Assembly (NCBI GenBank): GCA_947085765.1
Contig: CAMTXZ010000028.1
Location: 1 to 31,695, forward strand
From: JAKFXL01 sp947085765
Lineage (GTDB): Bacteria; Pseudomonadota; Gammaproteobacteria; Tenderiales; Tenderiaceae
Reading direction: 5' to 3'
DNA length: 31,695 nt
This document shows, one piece after another, positions 16,365 to 23,888 of this stretch. Made by a program: the position numbers and the translations under genes. Below the pieces are notes generated by a model that did no database searches, had not been told where the DNA came from, and saw only the letters and a list, made by a program, of their open reading frames with translations. The stretch's first letter is position 1. The number at the start of each line of letters is the position of its first letter.

Positions 16365-18173
16365 ATGCGTCGTTTGGGTTTTACAGTGTTATTGATAATG
16401 CTTGGTCTGCCAATGGCGGTCGAGGCAAAAGAGTATGTGAAGATAGGTGTCTACACTAACAGCAGTGATAGTGACCCGGTGCGCTTATTATATGAGCGAG
16501 AAGGTTATTCGGTGGAGAAACGGTCGGTCTATACCACTGATGAGGGCACTAAGGAGCTGATGCTGATTGAGGTATTTGATGCCCGGGATGACAATGAGAT
16601 CCAGCTTAAAAACTTGCTGGAGGTGTGGAAGCAAAGGGCATCAATCGCCGCGCCCGAACCAAAATTAATTCAAGTGAAAGAGTACGTGAAGGTTGGTGTT
16701 TTCCCCAATACCCGTGACAGCCAGAGTCTGAATGCCCGCCTGGTACGAGATGGTTTTCCGGTGGTAGAGCGTCTGCTCCCCGCTAAAAACAGCAGACCCG
16801 CTGATATATTGATGTTGATTGGACCATTTGACAGGCATGATCAAACAGTTGATGCGCTCGGTAAGTTAAGAAAAGTGGGGCGAAGCTTCAAAGAGGTGCT
16901 GAGCTATAGCAATGAACCGCCACCATTCAGCAAGGGTGAGGCGCCTCCGTTCGAGCCAACTGCACCGGACCAGGTATTGGGACTGGATCTTCCTCCACAA
17001 CCATCAACAGACACTCCGGCACAGTCCGCTGATACGCCGATGGATGTGCGTTTGTTGGGTTATGTGGCGCTTGATGCACGATATTTTCGTGAAGAGCCAC
17101 TCTATGCCGGGCAGGTTAATAGTACGGCCTCTATAGCGCTTCAGCCTGAGCTTTATGCCGCCTGGAATGGTGGTGACAGCAGCCTTGCCTTTACCCCCTT
17201 TGTACGTGCCGGTGATAAGGACGATGAGCGTAACCATGCAGATATTCGTGAGCTGATGTGGCTCAATGTTTTTGATGACTGGGAGTTGCGGCTGGGTATT
17301 GGCCGTGTCTACTGGGGTGTGACCGAGTCGCAGCATCTGGTGGATGTGATCAACCAGACTGATTTGATAGAGAACCCTGACGGCGAGGACAAACTGGGAC
17401 AGCCCATGTTTAATCTCAGCCACAATAGTGACTGGGGCACCGTTGATCTGTTTGTATTGCCGGGTTTCAGAGAGCGCACCTTTGCTGGGCTGGAAGGCCG
17501 TTTGCGTGGTCCGCTTTTGATCGATAGCGATCAGGCGCAGTATGAGTCCCCTGATAAAGATAGGCACATGGACTGGGCCGTGCGCTGGTCGCACTACATC
17601 GGCAATCTCGATATCGGCCTATCACACTTCTCCGGTACTGGCCGTGCACCGACCCTTGAGCTTGGCTTGAATACTCAGGGACAACCCGTGCTGATACCAC
17701 GTTATGACTTGCTGCAGCAGACCGGTCTGTCACTGCAAGCCCTGAGTGGTTCCTGGACCTGGAAGCTGGAAACAGTCTCGGCCGTGCAGCTTAAAAAGCG
17801 CCACCTCGCCATGACGGGAGGATTTGAGTATACCCATGTAGGGCTGTTTGGATCGCAGATGGATCTCGGCATGCTGGCGGAATATCTTTACGATGATCGT
17901 GGTATCAGCGCCCCAACGCCCTTTGCCAATGACCTGATGGTGGGTGTGCGCTGGGTGATTAACGATGTGCAGAGCAGCGAGATTCTGGTAGGCATGATTC
18001 ATGATATGGATGGCAGCGCCAACAGCATTAATATTGAGGCGAGTCGTCGGTTGGGGCAAAACTGGAAACTGGCGTTGGAGTACCGTGGCAATAATGTAGT
18101 TGAAGCAACGGATCGTCTCTACCCGATACGGATGGATGATTATCTACAGATAGAGTTGCTTCACTACTTCTGA
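16365..18173 (+). CDS. Outer-membrane barrel protein with two SPOR-like repeats
   Basis: A 602-aa exported protein. ATG 16365 follows AGGAG by 5 nt. The signal peptide covers about residues 1-22. Two similar repeats follow (about 21-90 and 104-175), both opening with KEYVKIGV/KEYVKVGV and ending in an IEVFDARDDN/IGPFDRHDQ strand, which matches the length and pattern of SPOR peptidoglycan-binding domains. A Pro-rich linker (about 180-225) leads into a long region of alternating polar and aromatic strands that ends in LLHYF, the C-terminal Phe signature of outer-membrane barrels. It is the third gene after the RND exporter and the LolA-like protein. The linker-plus-barrel layout suggests it is a cell-wall-anchored outer-membrane end of the same route. 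Family membership is not certain. Confidence 0.72.
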   Translation: MRRLGFTVLLIMLGLPMAVEAKEYVKIGVYTNSSDSDPVRLLYEREGYSVEKRSVYTTDEGTKELMLIEVFDARDDNEIQLKNLLEVWKQRASIAAPEPKLIQVKEYVKVGVFPNTRDSQSLNARLVRDGFPVVERLLPAKNSRPADILMLIGPFDRHDQTVDALGKLRKVGRSFKEVLSYSNEPPPFSKGEAPPFEPTAPDQVLGLDLPPQPSTDTPAQSADTPMDVRLLGYVALDARYFREEPLYAGQVNSTASIALQPELYAAWNGGDSSLAFTPFVRAGDKDDERNHADIRELMWLNVFDDWELRLGIGRVYWGVTESQHLVDVINQTDLIENPDGEDKLGQPMFNLSHNSDWGTVDLFVLPGFRERTFAGLEGRLRGPLLIDSDQAQYESPDKDRHMDWAVRWSHYIGNLDIGLSHFSGTGRAPTLELGLNTQGQPVLIPRYDLLQQTGLSLQALSGSWTWKLETVSAVQLKKRHLAMTGGFEYTHVGLFGSQMDLGMLAEYLYDDRGISAPTPFANDLMVGVRWVINDVQSSEILVGMIHDMDGSANSINIEASRRLGQNWKLALEYRGNNVVEATDRLYPIRMDDYLQIELLHYF

Positions 18174-18730
18174 TGGCGCTTAAGTAAAACATACACAGCG
18201 CCATCACCACCATGTTCCGAGCGGGCAGGGCAGAAGGCGAGCACCTCCTCGAGCTGTTGCAGCCAGAGACGCACCTTGCCCTTAAGTACCGGACGTCCCA
18301 GTGGGGAGCTGTTGCCCTGGCCATGAATGATTCTGACGTGACGCACAGCACGTTCGCGACAGTGCTGTAAAAAGTGGATCAGGGCGCTGCGGGCCTCCGC
18401 CACGGTTAACCCATGCAGGTCCAGCTCCACCTCAGCACTGTACTGGCCACGTCGGAGTTTACGTAATACCCCTTGTTGGATGCCGGGACGCACAAACTCG
18501 ACTGCTGAGCTGCTATGGTCAGATTCGAGCGGGTGGTAGTCATCGGAGATGGGATCGTGAAGCGGCGGCTGATTTTGCTCATTATGGCGTGGTCGTCGTA
18601 GGGTGGCAGCCGGATGTGCAGATGTGGTGACAACCTTGTCGTGTTTGAGGCGCCTGACGGTTCCGACCGACTCACGGAATAGTTGGCTCTCCTCGGCGCT
18701 GATTTTATGATCTTTGGCCATAGCTGCCAT
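18164..18730 (-). CDS. Smr-domain protein, SmrA/SmrB-like
   Basis: A 188-aa protein with an unstructured N-terminal half and a C-terminal Smr domain. The linker VRPGIQQGVLRKLRRGQYS is typical of gammaproteobacterial SmrA/SmrB. The Smr domain shows LDLHGLTVAEARSAL, the IIHGQGN loop and HGGDGAVYVLL. SmrB cuts mRNA between collided ribosomes in Escherichia coli, and the LDLH and HGxG motifs of that activity are both kept here; overall similarity seems closer to SmrA. I favour ATG 18730, but ATG 18721 is equally plausible and neither has a clear ribosome binding site. Its 3' end overlaps the barrel gene by 10 bp on the opposite strand. It follows tRNA-Asn across a terminator. Confidence 0.85.
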   Translation of the reverse strand: MAAMAKDHKISAEESQLFRESVGTVRRLKHDKVVTTSAHPAATLRRPRHNEQNQPPLHDPISDDYHPLESDHSSSAVEFVRPGIQQGVLRKLRRGQYSAEVELDLHGLTVAEARSALIHFLQHCRERAVRHVRIIHGQGNSSPLGRPVLKGKVRLWLQQLEEVLAFCPARSEHGGDGAVYVLLKRHQK

Positions 18731-18763
18731 TTTAGCATTGCAAATTAGCTGAGGCCGCAAAAC

Positions 18764-18789
18764 AAAAAACCGCCATCAAGGCGGTTTTT
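18764..18789 (-). terminator. Bidirectional intrinsic terminator after tRNA-Asn
   Basis: A CCGCC/GGCGG stem (18770-18774 and 18780-18784) with a 5-nt loop, A6 on one side and T5 on the other. It can stop transcripts on both strands. On the minus strand it lies just 3' of the tRNA. Confidence 0.85.
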
Positions 18790-18799
18790 GTATTTTATA

Positions 18800-18875
18800 T
18801 GGCTCCCCGGGACGGGCTCGAACCGCCGACCCAATGATTAACAGTCATTTGCTCTACCGACTGAGCTACCGGGGA
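18800..18875 (-). tRNA. tRNA-Asn (GTT)
   Basis: A 76-nt tRNA gene with encoded CCA. The acceptor stem TCCCCGG pairs with CCGGGGA. The D arm (AGCTCAGTCGGTAGAGC), the anticodon loop CTGTTAA with GTT, and the T arm with GGTTCGAGCCC are all intact. It has its own promoter and terminator. Confidence 0.97.
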
Positions 18876-18899
18876 ATGGAGCTGCTTAAACGAGGGCAC

Positions 18900-18928
18900 A
18901 TATTAATGGCAACTTATTAAAAGGTCAA
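18900..18928 (-). promoter_or_regulatory. sigma-70 promoter of tRNA-Asn
   Basis: On the minus strand: TTGACC (18928-18923), exactly 17 bp, then TAATAT (18905-18900), followed by a GC-rich discriminator GTGCCC, as is usual for growth-rate-controlled stable RNA promoters. The -10 box ends 25 nt before the mature tRNA 5' end. Confidence 0.8.
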
Positions 18929-19066
18929 CCTAATCAAACGTTTTTAATGATGATTTTTGTTGGTCAAGGGTGAGTACTCTGAGCAGCCACGACTTCAGCT
19001 GGCATGGCGCTGAAACACAATCGCAGCATGTTATATTAGCCGCCTTGTTTTTAGGGAGGAGTTGCA

Positions 19067-19549
19067 ATGCCGTCTTTTGATATTGTTTCAGAGGTTGATA
19101 TGCACGAGGTCAGCAATGCGCTTGACCAGTCGAACCGCGAGGTGGGTACCCGGTTTGATTTCAAGGGCAGTGGCGCTGAATTCAAGCTGGATGAAAATAA
19201 GATCATGCTTGAAGCCGGTTCCGACTTTCAGTTGGAACAGATGATGGACATTCTGCGCGCCAAACTGACCAAGCGTGGCATCGATATCACCTGTATGGAT
19301 GAGGGCAAGGCGGAGACAGTGGGTAGGACCGCGCGTCAGACAGTCACCCTGCAACAGGGGATTGATCAGCCATTGGCCAAAGAGATTATTAAATGTATCA
19401 AGGAGGCCAAGCTTAAGGCCCAGGCCTCAATCCAGGGTGACAAGGTGCGGGTGGCAGGGAAAAAGCGTGATGATCTTCAAGAGGTGATTGCCCTGTTGCG
19501 CGCTGCTGAATTGGATATGCCGCTACAGTTTAATAACTTTAGAGACTAA
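19067..19549 (+). CDS. yajQ: YajQ-family nucleotide-binding protein
   Basis: A small cytoplasmic protein, 160 aa, the normal length for the family, with a tandem ferredoxin-like fold. YajQ proteins bind nucleotides; in Xanthomonas the homologue binds cyclic di-GMP. Family landmarks are MPSFDIVSEVDMHEVSNALD, RFDFKG, KIIK-type helix residues in LAKEIIKCIKEAKLK, QGDKVRVAGKKRDDLQ and the C-terminal PLQFNNFRD. A strong ribosome binding site AGGGAGGA (19053-19060) fixes the start. It appears to be a single-gene unit, with a weak stem and short T run after the stop (19552-19570). Confidence 0.95.
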   Translation: MPSFDIVSEVDMHEVSNALDQSNREVGTRFDFKGSGAEFKLDENKIMLEAGSDFQLEQMMDILRAKLTKRGIDITCMDEGKAETVGRTARQTVTLQQGIDQPLAKEIIKCIKEAKLKAQASIQGDKVRVAGKKRDDLQEVIALLRAAELDMPLQFNNFRD

Positions 19550-19612
19550 ATAACGCCACTCCAGCGTTTTTAGTTTTAACGTTTTGAATATCCCCGCCAT
19601 AAATCCTCTGGC

Positions 19613-19644
19613 CAGAGTGCGGCGGCCCCATGCCGCCGCCTCTG
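19613..19644. repeat. GC-rich hairpin downstream of acs
   Basis: Stem GCGGCGGC (19619-19626) and GCCGCCGC (19632-19639) with a 5-nt loop, extended by CAGA/TCTG. It starts 13 bp after the acs stop. There is no T run, so it may protect the mRNA 3' end rather than terminate transcription by itself. Confidence 0.5.
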
Positions 19645-19656
19645 AAGTGGATTATC

Positions 19657-21624
19657 TCAGGCCTTGCCCTGGAGTTGCAGCAGGATCGCTTCGTTTTCCA
19701 GGGTGGAAGTGTCCTGGGTAATCTCCTCACCTTTGGCAATGGTGCGCAGCAGGCGACGCATGATCTTGCCAGAACGGGTCTTGGGCAGATTATCTGAATA
19801 GCGAATGTTATCGGGTTTGGCGATTGCGCCGATCTGTTGTGCCACCCAGCTGCGCAGCTCTTGCGTGAGCGCCTCGTCTACCCCATTGGCTGGTCTTTCC
19901 CCCTTGAGTACGACGTAAGCAAAGATTGCCTCGCCCTTAATCTCGTCGGGACGTCCCACCACCGCCGCCTCCGCCACTCGTGGGTGGGCGACTAGCGCTG
20001 ACTCCAGCTCCATCGTGCCGAGGCGGTGGCCAGAGACGTTGAGCACATCGTCAATGCGCCCCATGATCCAGAAATAACCATCCTGATCACGACGGGCACT
20101 GTCACCGGCCAGATAGTAGTTACCACCGAACTTGGACCAGTAGGTCTTGATGTAGCGTTCATCATCGCCCCAGATGGTGCGCAGCATTGAGGGCCATGGT
20201 TGCTTGATTACCAGATAGCCGCCCTTGTTGGGTTCAGTGATGCTGTTGCCGTTTTCGTCCACCACATCGGCGATGATGCCGGGCAGGGGCAGGGTGCAGG
20301 AGCCGGGTTTGGTGGCGACGACACCGGGGATCGGTGCAATCATGTGGCTGCCGGTTTCGGTCTGCCACCAGGTATCAACAATCGGACAGCGCTGCTTGCC
20401 GATGACGGTGTGGTACCAGATCCAGGCCTCAGGATTGATTGGTTCACCAACGGTGCCGAGCAGGCGTAGGCTGGAGAGGTCGTATTGATTGGGCATCTCA
20501 TCACCCAGCTTCATCAAGGCTCGCAGTGCCGTGGGGGCGGTGTAGAAAGTGGTGACCTGATGGCGCTGGCAGATATCCCAGAAACGACCGGCATTGGGCA
20601 CGGTGGGCGCCCCTTCATAAATCAGCATCGTGGCGCCCACCGCAAGTGGTCCGTAGGCCACATAGCTGTGGCCGGTGATCCAGCCGACGTCAGCGGTACA
20701 CCAGAAGATGTCGCTGTCGCGAATATCGAAGACCCACTTCATTGAGGTGATGGTGCCCAGCAGATAGCCAGCGCTGGAGTGCTGGATGCCCTTGGGTTTG
20801 CCGGTGGAGCCAGAGGTGTAGAGCAGGAACAGCGGGTGTTCGGCCTCGACCCATTCAGGCATGCAGATGCTGTCCATACAGTCGATGGCGTCGTGCCACC
20901 AGAGGTCCCGGCCCGTTGTAATGTCAATGTCGTGACCGGTACGTTTGTAGACAATTACCTTTTCAATAGTGGCGCAGCCCGAGGCCAAGGCCATGTCGGC
21001 AGCAGCCTTGAGTTCAACGATCTTGCCGCCGCGATGGCCGCCATCGGCAGTGATCAGCATCCTGGCGCCGGCATCTTCGATTCGATCTTTAAGTGACTCT
21101 GCCGAGAAACCGCCAAAGACTACCGAGTGGATGGCGCCGATGCGGGCGCAGGCCTGCATGGCGATCACCGCCTCGGGAGTCATGGGCATGTAGATGACAA
21201 TACGATCACCTTTGGTAATGCCTTGGGCCTTAAGGGCGTTGGCAAAGCCACAGACTTCGGCATAAAGCTGGCGGTAGGTGAAGGTGCGGGTGTCGCCCTT
21301 CTCACCTTCAAAAATAATGGCGGCGTGATCACCACGGTTTTCTAAATGGCGATCCAGGCAGTTGTAGGAGACGTTCATCTGGCCATCACTGAACCACTGG
21401 TAGTGAGGGGCGCTGCTTTCATCGAGCACCGTAGTGAAGGGTTTGTACCAGCTAATCTCGTTGCGGGCTTGCTCGGCCCAAAAGCCGGTGTAGTCCGCCT
21501 CAGCCTGGCGGCGCATGGCTGATAACGTATCTGGATTGTTAATCCGAGCCTGTGCTTTGAATGCGGTAGTCGGCTCAAAAAGCCGCTCTTCATTCAAGGT
21601 TGAGTCGATGTTTTCGGCGCTCAT
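19657..21624 (-). CDS. acs: Acetyl-CoA synthetase (AMP-forming)
   Basis: Activates acetate to acetyl-CoA through acetyl-AMP. It is 655 aa, the family's normal size. It shows the P-loop-like LYTSGSTGKPKGIQH, VGEPINPEAW, DTWWQTETG and the hinge region GRIDDVLNVSGHRLGT. The C-terminal PKTRSGKIMRR carries the Lys (about residue 617) that is acetylated to switch the enzyme off. GGGAGG lies just before ATG 21624. The gene is monocistronic and has nearly 290 bp upstream, room for regulation, but I could not identify a CRP or sigma-54 site with confidence. Confidence 0.97.
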   Translation of the reverse strand: MSAENIDSTLNEERLFEPTTAFKAQARINNPDTLSAMRRQAEADYTGFWAEQARNEISWYKPFTTVLDESSAPHYQWFSDGQMNVSYNCLDRHLENRGDHAAIIFEGEKGDTRTFTYRQLYAEVCGFANALKAQGITKGDRIVIYMPMTPEAVIAMQACARIGAIHSVVFGGFSAESLKDRIEDAGARMLITADGGHRGGKIVELKAAADMALASGCATIEKVIVYKRTGHDIDITTGRDLWWHDAIDCMDSICMPEWVEAEHPLFLLYTSGSTGKPKGIQHSSAGYLLGTITSMKWVFDIRDSDIFWCTADVGWITGHSYVAYGPLAVGATMLIYEGAPTVPNAGRFWDICQRHQVTTFYTAPTALRALMKLGDEMPNQYDLSSLRLLGTVGEPINPEAWIWYHTVIGKQRCPIVDTWWQTETGSHMIAPIPGVVATKPGSCTLPLPGIIADVVDENGNSITEPNKGGYLVIKQPWPSMLRTIWGDDERYIKTYWSKFGGNYYLAGDSARRDQDGYFWIMGRIDDVLNVSGHRLGTMELESALVAHPRVAEAAVVGRPDEIKGEAIFAYVVLKGERPANGVDEALTQELRSWVAQQIGAIAKPDNIRYSDNLPKTRSGKIMRRLLRTIAKGEEITQDTSTLENEAILLQLQGKA

Positions 21625-21848
21625 GTCTGCCTCCCTGACGGTGTTGTAATTTTGATTGCCGGGCTAATATAACAGCCTCTGATTCTGGGCGCATGTCATG
21701 TGACATTGCAGTGGAGGAGCTTCTCTGTGGCTACTAGCGATAGTTGGCTCCATAAGATGTATAATGGCCCCTAATGGATGAGTGTCATTTGCCGATAGGT
21801 CAGTGACAGATCTCCTTGGTGCATTAATTAAAGATTATTTGTTGCTGC

Positions 21849-21866
21849 CAAGGAATGAATTCCTTG
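21849..21866. promoter_or_regulatory. 18-bp palindrome between acs and the DUF3579 gene
   Basis: Perfect inverted repeat CAAGGAAT-GA-ATTCCTTG, 68 bp before the DUF3579 start. It could be an operator for either divergent gene. The rest of the 21625-21912 gap shows a second short palindrome (ATGTCATGTGACAT near 21696) and no gene. Confidence 0.35.
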
Positions 21867-21933
21867 AGGAAATTCGAATCAGCAAGAGGGTTGCCAGGGT
21901 GGGTAGCTCAGAGTGGGTTTTGGAGATAGAGCA

Positions 21934-22233
21934 TTGAAACGCGGCTGTAAACTGGTAATTAAAAGTGTCAATCAGGAGGGCAGGCGGTTCCGCCCCAGCG
22001 ACTGGATAGAACGCATCTCCACTCAGCTGGCCACCTTTGGCCCTGATCATCGCCTTCACTACTCTAATGCGGTGCAACCCAAAATCATTGAGGGTGAGAA
22101 GTGTTTGGTGGTTGATCAGGCGCTCAAAGATGACGATCCGGAAGCGTACGATTTTATTATGGTTTTTGTTGAGGCTAATCGTCTCCAGGTGATTGAGAAT
22201 TGTGAAATTCCACCTGAGGCCAAAAGTCTTTAA
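21934..22233 (+). CDS. DUF3579 family protein
   Basis: A small cytoplasmic protein, 99 aa from the proposed TTG start. GGAG at 21922-21925 lies 8 nt before TTG 21934; the longer GTG at 21913 has no such site. Family pattern: LVIKSVNQEGRRFRPSDWIE, a middle HRLHYSNAVQP, KCLVVDQALKDDDPEAYDF and a closing ENCEIPPEA. DUF3579 proteins occur widely in beta- and gammaproteobacteria and have no known function. It runs divergently from acs and convergently to dksA. Confidence 0.8.
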   Translation: MKRGCKLVIKSVNQEGRRFRPSDWIERISTQLATFGPDHRLHYSNAVQPKIIEGEKCLVVDQALKDDDPEAYDFIMVFVEANRLQVIENCEIPPEAKSL

Positions 22234-22268
22234 AACTTATCACTAAAAATATTTGATTGTGCTGTGCG

Positions 22269-22292
22269 AAAAAGAGAGGGGGCTTAGCCCCC
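22269..22292 (-). terminator. dksA terminator whose loop is the stop codon
   Basis: On the minus strand GGGGGC (22292-22287), loop TAA (22286-22284) and GCCCCC (22283-22278) are followed by TCTCTTTTT. The TAA loop is the dksA stop codon, so the stem is formed partly by the last two Gly codons. Confidence 0.75.
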
Positions 22293-22919
22293 TTTCTGTT
22301 TTTCCTTGATCTCATCAAGCGTTTTGCAGTCGATGCAGAGCACGGCTGTAGGGCGCGCCTCTAACCGGCGGATACCGATCTCTATGCCGCAGCTCTCACA
22401 GAAGCCGTAATCACCGCTGTCGAGCATGGTGATGGACTCCTCGATCTTTTTGATCAACTTGCGTTCACGGTCGCGGGTCCTCAACTCCATGGTGAAGTCG
22501 GACTCCTGACTGGCGCGATCGTTAGGGTCTGGGAAATTGGCAGCCTCATCCTGCATGTAGTGCACAGTACGATCTACCTCTTCCATTAATGCGTGTTTCC
22601 ATGATTGCAGCAGCAGTCTGAAATGGGTCAGCTGCGGAGCGTTCATGTACTCCTCATCTTTTTTCGGCTGGTAGGGCTGGAAGTTGCCAAAGCCCTGCAG
22701 CAGAGATTCGGCACGTGCCTTCGCCTCAGCAGCATTCACTTTTTTAGTCGCTGCCTTGGACTCAGGCGCTTTTTTAGCAGACGTCACAACAGCCTCTTTG
22801 TCGGCGGCAGTAGGTGCGGCGGCCTTTTTTGGCTCTACCTTACTGACGGCGGCCTTCTTCTTTGGTGCGGAAGCTTTCTTTTTTGGCGCTGCCTTAACGC
22901 CGGGCTTGGTTGGGGACAT
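22284..22919 (-). CDS. dksA: DksA with Lys/Ala-rich N-terminal extension
   Basis: RNA polymerase secondary-channel regulator that acts with ppGpp on stable-RNA and amino-acid promoters. AGGAG (22930-22926) lies 6 nt before ATG 22919. The C-terminal 135 residues match DksA: PYQPKKDEEYMNAPQLTHF, the coiled-coil tip DPNDRA that keeps both acidic residues and the Ala, and the zinc finger CESC (about residues 173-176) with CIDC (about 194-197). The first 75 residues are an addition absent from the 151-aa Escherichia coli protein: repeated PKKKA/KKAA blocks like a histone H1 tail. Confidence 0.93.
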   Translation of the reverse strand: MSPTKPGVKAAPKKKASAPKKKAAVSKVEPKKAAAPTAADKEAVVTSAKKAPESKAATKKVNAAEAKARAESLLQGFGNFQPYQPKKDEEYMNAPQLTHFRLLLQSWKHALMEEVDRTVHYMQDEAANFPDPNDRASQESDFTMELRTRDRERKLIKKIEESITMLDSGDYGFCESCGIEIGIRRLEARPTAVLCIDCKTLDEIKEKQKGG

Positions 22920-22960
22920 TCCCTTCTCCTAAATGCTAGAGGGTGACAAAGAGACAAATG

Positions 22961-22982
22961 TATACCGGAAAACGTCGGTATA
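22961..22982. promoter_or_regulatory. Inverted repeat upstream of dksA
   Basis: TATACCG (22961-22967) and CGGTATA (22976-22982), 8 nt apart, about 40-60 bp before the dksA start. It is placed where an operator or a -10 region would sit. Function is unknown. Confidence 0.35.
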
Positions 22983-23117
22983 GGCAATACATTAGATGTT
23001 GTAACTCTGTTCGAACAGGATTGAAAAGGGGCAGTGTTTCAAAGGGTTAATACCCTGCAATGGTGATACAATCGCGCCTTTGGCGTTTTTGTTGAGCATA
23101 TATATAAGGTGTGGAGC

Positions 23118-23888
23118 ATGAGCAATCTCGAAGCTTTGATTTTTGATGTTGATGGTACCTTGGCTGACACTGAGCGTGATGGTCATCGAATTGCCTTTAA
23201 CCTTGCCTTTCAGGAAGCAGGGCTTGATTGGGATTGGAGTGTTGAGCTTTACGGTGAGTTGCTGGCGGTGACCGGTGGTAAAGAGCGCATTCGTTTTTAC
23301 CTGGAAAAATTTAATACTGGTTTTAAAAAACCGGATAATTTCAGCGATTTTGTTGCCGGGCTGCACGCCTCCAAAACCAATTTTTACACTAAGTTAATGG
23401 CACAAGGCAAAATTCCACTGCGTCCTGGTGTTGAACGGCTGTTGCGTGAGGCGCGAAGGGCGGGGCTGCGCTTGGCCATTGCGACCACCACTACACCGCA
23501 GAATGTGACTGCCCTGTTGGGATATACCCTGGGGGCTGGTGCTCTCAAATGGTTTGAGGTGATTGGTGCTGGTGATGTGGTGCCGACTAAAAAACCAGCG
23601 CCTGACATCTTTAACTATGTCATGGAGCAGATGAGTCTCTCTCCCGAGCAGTGTGTTGCGTTTGAGGATTCCCATAACGGTATCCGCTCGGCACAGCAGG
23701 CACGTCTGACCACGCTGATCACTACCACCGGTTACACCAAGGATGATGATTTTTCAGGCTCGGCGATTGTGCTCGATCAGATGGGTGAGCCTAACGCGCC
23801 ATTCAATATCATTCAGGGTGATGGCCATGGCCACAGCTATGTAGATCTGGCGATGGTGCGCGCCCTGCATCAGGCTGCCCATGGCTAA
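23118..23888 (+). CDS. CbbY-like HAD-family phosphatase
   Basis: HAD hydrolase of the CbbY/beta-phosphoglucomutase type, 256 aa. CbbY removes the 1-phosphate from the Rubisco inhibitor xylulose-1,5-bisphosphate; whether this copy does so is inference. Motif I is FDVDGTLADTE (Asp10 and Asp12), motif II is the IATTTTPQN stretch, motif III Lys is in PTKKPAPDIF, and motif IV is FEDSHNGIRSA. The first nucleophile region and the 20-residue cap helix of the family are present. ATG 23118 has AAGGTG 6 nt upstream; the GTG at 23109 is less likely. It overlaps the aminotransferase gene by 8 nt, so the two are probably co-transcribed. Confidence 0.87.
   Translation: MSNLEALIFDVDGTLADTERDGHRIAFNLAFQEAGLDWDWSVELYGELLAVTGGKERIRFYLEKFNTGFKKPDNFSDFVAGLHASKTNFYTKLMAQGKIPLRPGVERLLREARRAGLRLAIATTTTPQNVTALLGYTLGAGALKWFEVIGAGDVVPTKKPAPDIFNYVMEQMSLSPEQCVAFEDSHNGIRSAQQARLTTLITTTGYTKDDDFSGSAIVLDQMGEPNAPFNIIQGDGHGHSYVDLAMVRALHQAAHG

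Noticed and set aside
18800..18875. tRNA-Asn as an integration site for an island
   Set aside because: No integrase gene and no repeat of the tRNA 3' end is seen in the window.
21900..21942. tRNA-like D-arm string (GGTAGCTCAG ... AGAGCATTG) before the DUF3579 gene
   Set aside because: No acceptor, anticodon or T arm follows; it overlaps the ribosome binding site and start of a real gene.
23074..23090. CGCC-TTT-GGCG-T5 stem just before the HAD phosphatase gene
   Set aside because: Only a 4-bp stem and a 3-nt loop; too weak to call a terminator or attenuator.
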